Below, piece by piece: positions 5,827 to 5,968 of a stretch of DNA of 5,968 bases (the stretch's first letter is position 1; every line of letters starts with the position of its first letter). The stretch covers positions 1-5,968 of the forward strand of contig JAJRYW010000380.1 in assembly GCA_024275555.1 (NCBI GenBank), read 5' to 3'. A program made the translations under genes and the position numbers. The notes under the pieces are model-generated. The model saw only the letters and a list, made by a program, of their open reading frames with translations, did no database searches and was not told the DNA's origin. Source of the stretch: Calditrichota bacterium. Its GTDB lineage: Bacteria > Calditrichota > Calditrichia > RBG-13-44-9 > J075.

Positions 5827-5968
5827 TCAGTCTCGTGTGCCACACTTTCTTTTAGTGTAATTTTTTGACAACTCCGGCAGGGCATCATATTTGCCATTGA
5901 TCTATGCTTCTTTCTTCTCACGCCTCCAGCCCTGAACCTGCTTTTCCCGATAAAAAGCCTGATCAACT
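5827..5968 (-). pseudogene. GIY-YIG endonuclease C-terminus, partial, with in-frame TAG
   Basis: The gene enters from beyond the window end and reads VDQAFYREKQVQGWRREKKEA, then TAG (5902-5904), then INGKYDALPELSKNYTKRK and CGTRD before TGA at 5827-5829. The block REKQxxGWRRxKKxALI is the characteristic C-terminal part of small stand-alone GIY-YIG nuclease-domain proteins, where the position of the TAG is normally Leu (TTG differs from TAG by one base). The sequence after the TAG still looks like that family's tail, so the interruption is recent, erroneous, or read through. The catalytic GIY-YIG strand lies outside the window, so family assignment rests on this tail only. It converges on the sulfotransferase gene, with the 58-bp repeats between. 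Confidence 0.6.
5842..5866 (+). terminator. Weak hairpin with T tract downstream of the repeats
   Basis: ACACT (5842-5846) pairs with AGTGT (5854-5858) around a 7-nt loop and is followed by six T residues at 5861-5866. The stem is short and AT-containing, and it lies inside the tail of the opposite-strand GIY-YIG gene, so it is only a candidate terminator for the plus-strand operon. Confidence 0.25.

Overview
The window looks like chromosomal DNA of an uncultured-type bacterium of the FCB superphylum (Calditrichota, KSB1, Zixibacteria or similar). The main clue is a broken secretion-sorting tail on the minus strand (3199-3640) with the NYPNPFNP motif followed by a VTLKVYDLLGRVV...GNYTVQWDGK...SGIYLYRL...RKMILMR pattern, typical of T9SS-like C-terminal sorting domains in that group. 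The phylum is inferred from this one domain and from style only.

Layout from left to right: (1) 125-1087 (+) encodes a cytoplasmic protein with an N-terminal double Cys/His zinc-type module and TPR repeats, followed by a probable terminator. (2) 1278-2825 (-) encodes a cobalamin-binding-type radical SAM enzyme. Its conserved N-terminus extends 23 residues upstream of the first conventional start, and the best-placed initiation codon is an ATC behind a good Shine-Dalgarno sequence. (3) 2826-3198 is non-coding and holds the radical SAM promoter, a dispersed repeat also found at 39-80, and a terminator for the next minus-strand gene. (4) 3199-3640 (-) is a 5'-truncated, frameshifted remnant of a secreted protein's sorting domain. 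(5) 3669-5574 (+) is a two-gene unit of a GT4 glycosyltransferase and a PAPS-type sulfotransferase overlapping by 17 nt, plausibly adding and sulfating a sugar on a surface glycan. (6) 5619-5787 is a tandem array of three 58-bp units rich in inverted repeats. (7) 5827-5968 (-) is the C-terminal end of a GIY-YIG-type endonuclease that runs off the window.

The most striking feature is the number of single-base lesions in otherwise recognisable genes. The glycosyltransferase has an in-frame TAG where its family has Glu (GGL-E-MQ). The GIY-YIG remnant has an in-frame TAG where Leu is expected. The sorting-domain gene has a one-base frameshift, and the radical SAM gene has ATC where ATG is expected. 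None of the six visible gene ends uses TAG. Either the sequence has base-call or assembly errors, or these genes are decaying, or TAG is read as sense in this organism. The sequence alone cannot decide among these.

I see no rRNA, tRNA, CRISPR array, recognisable insertion sequence or defence system.
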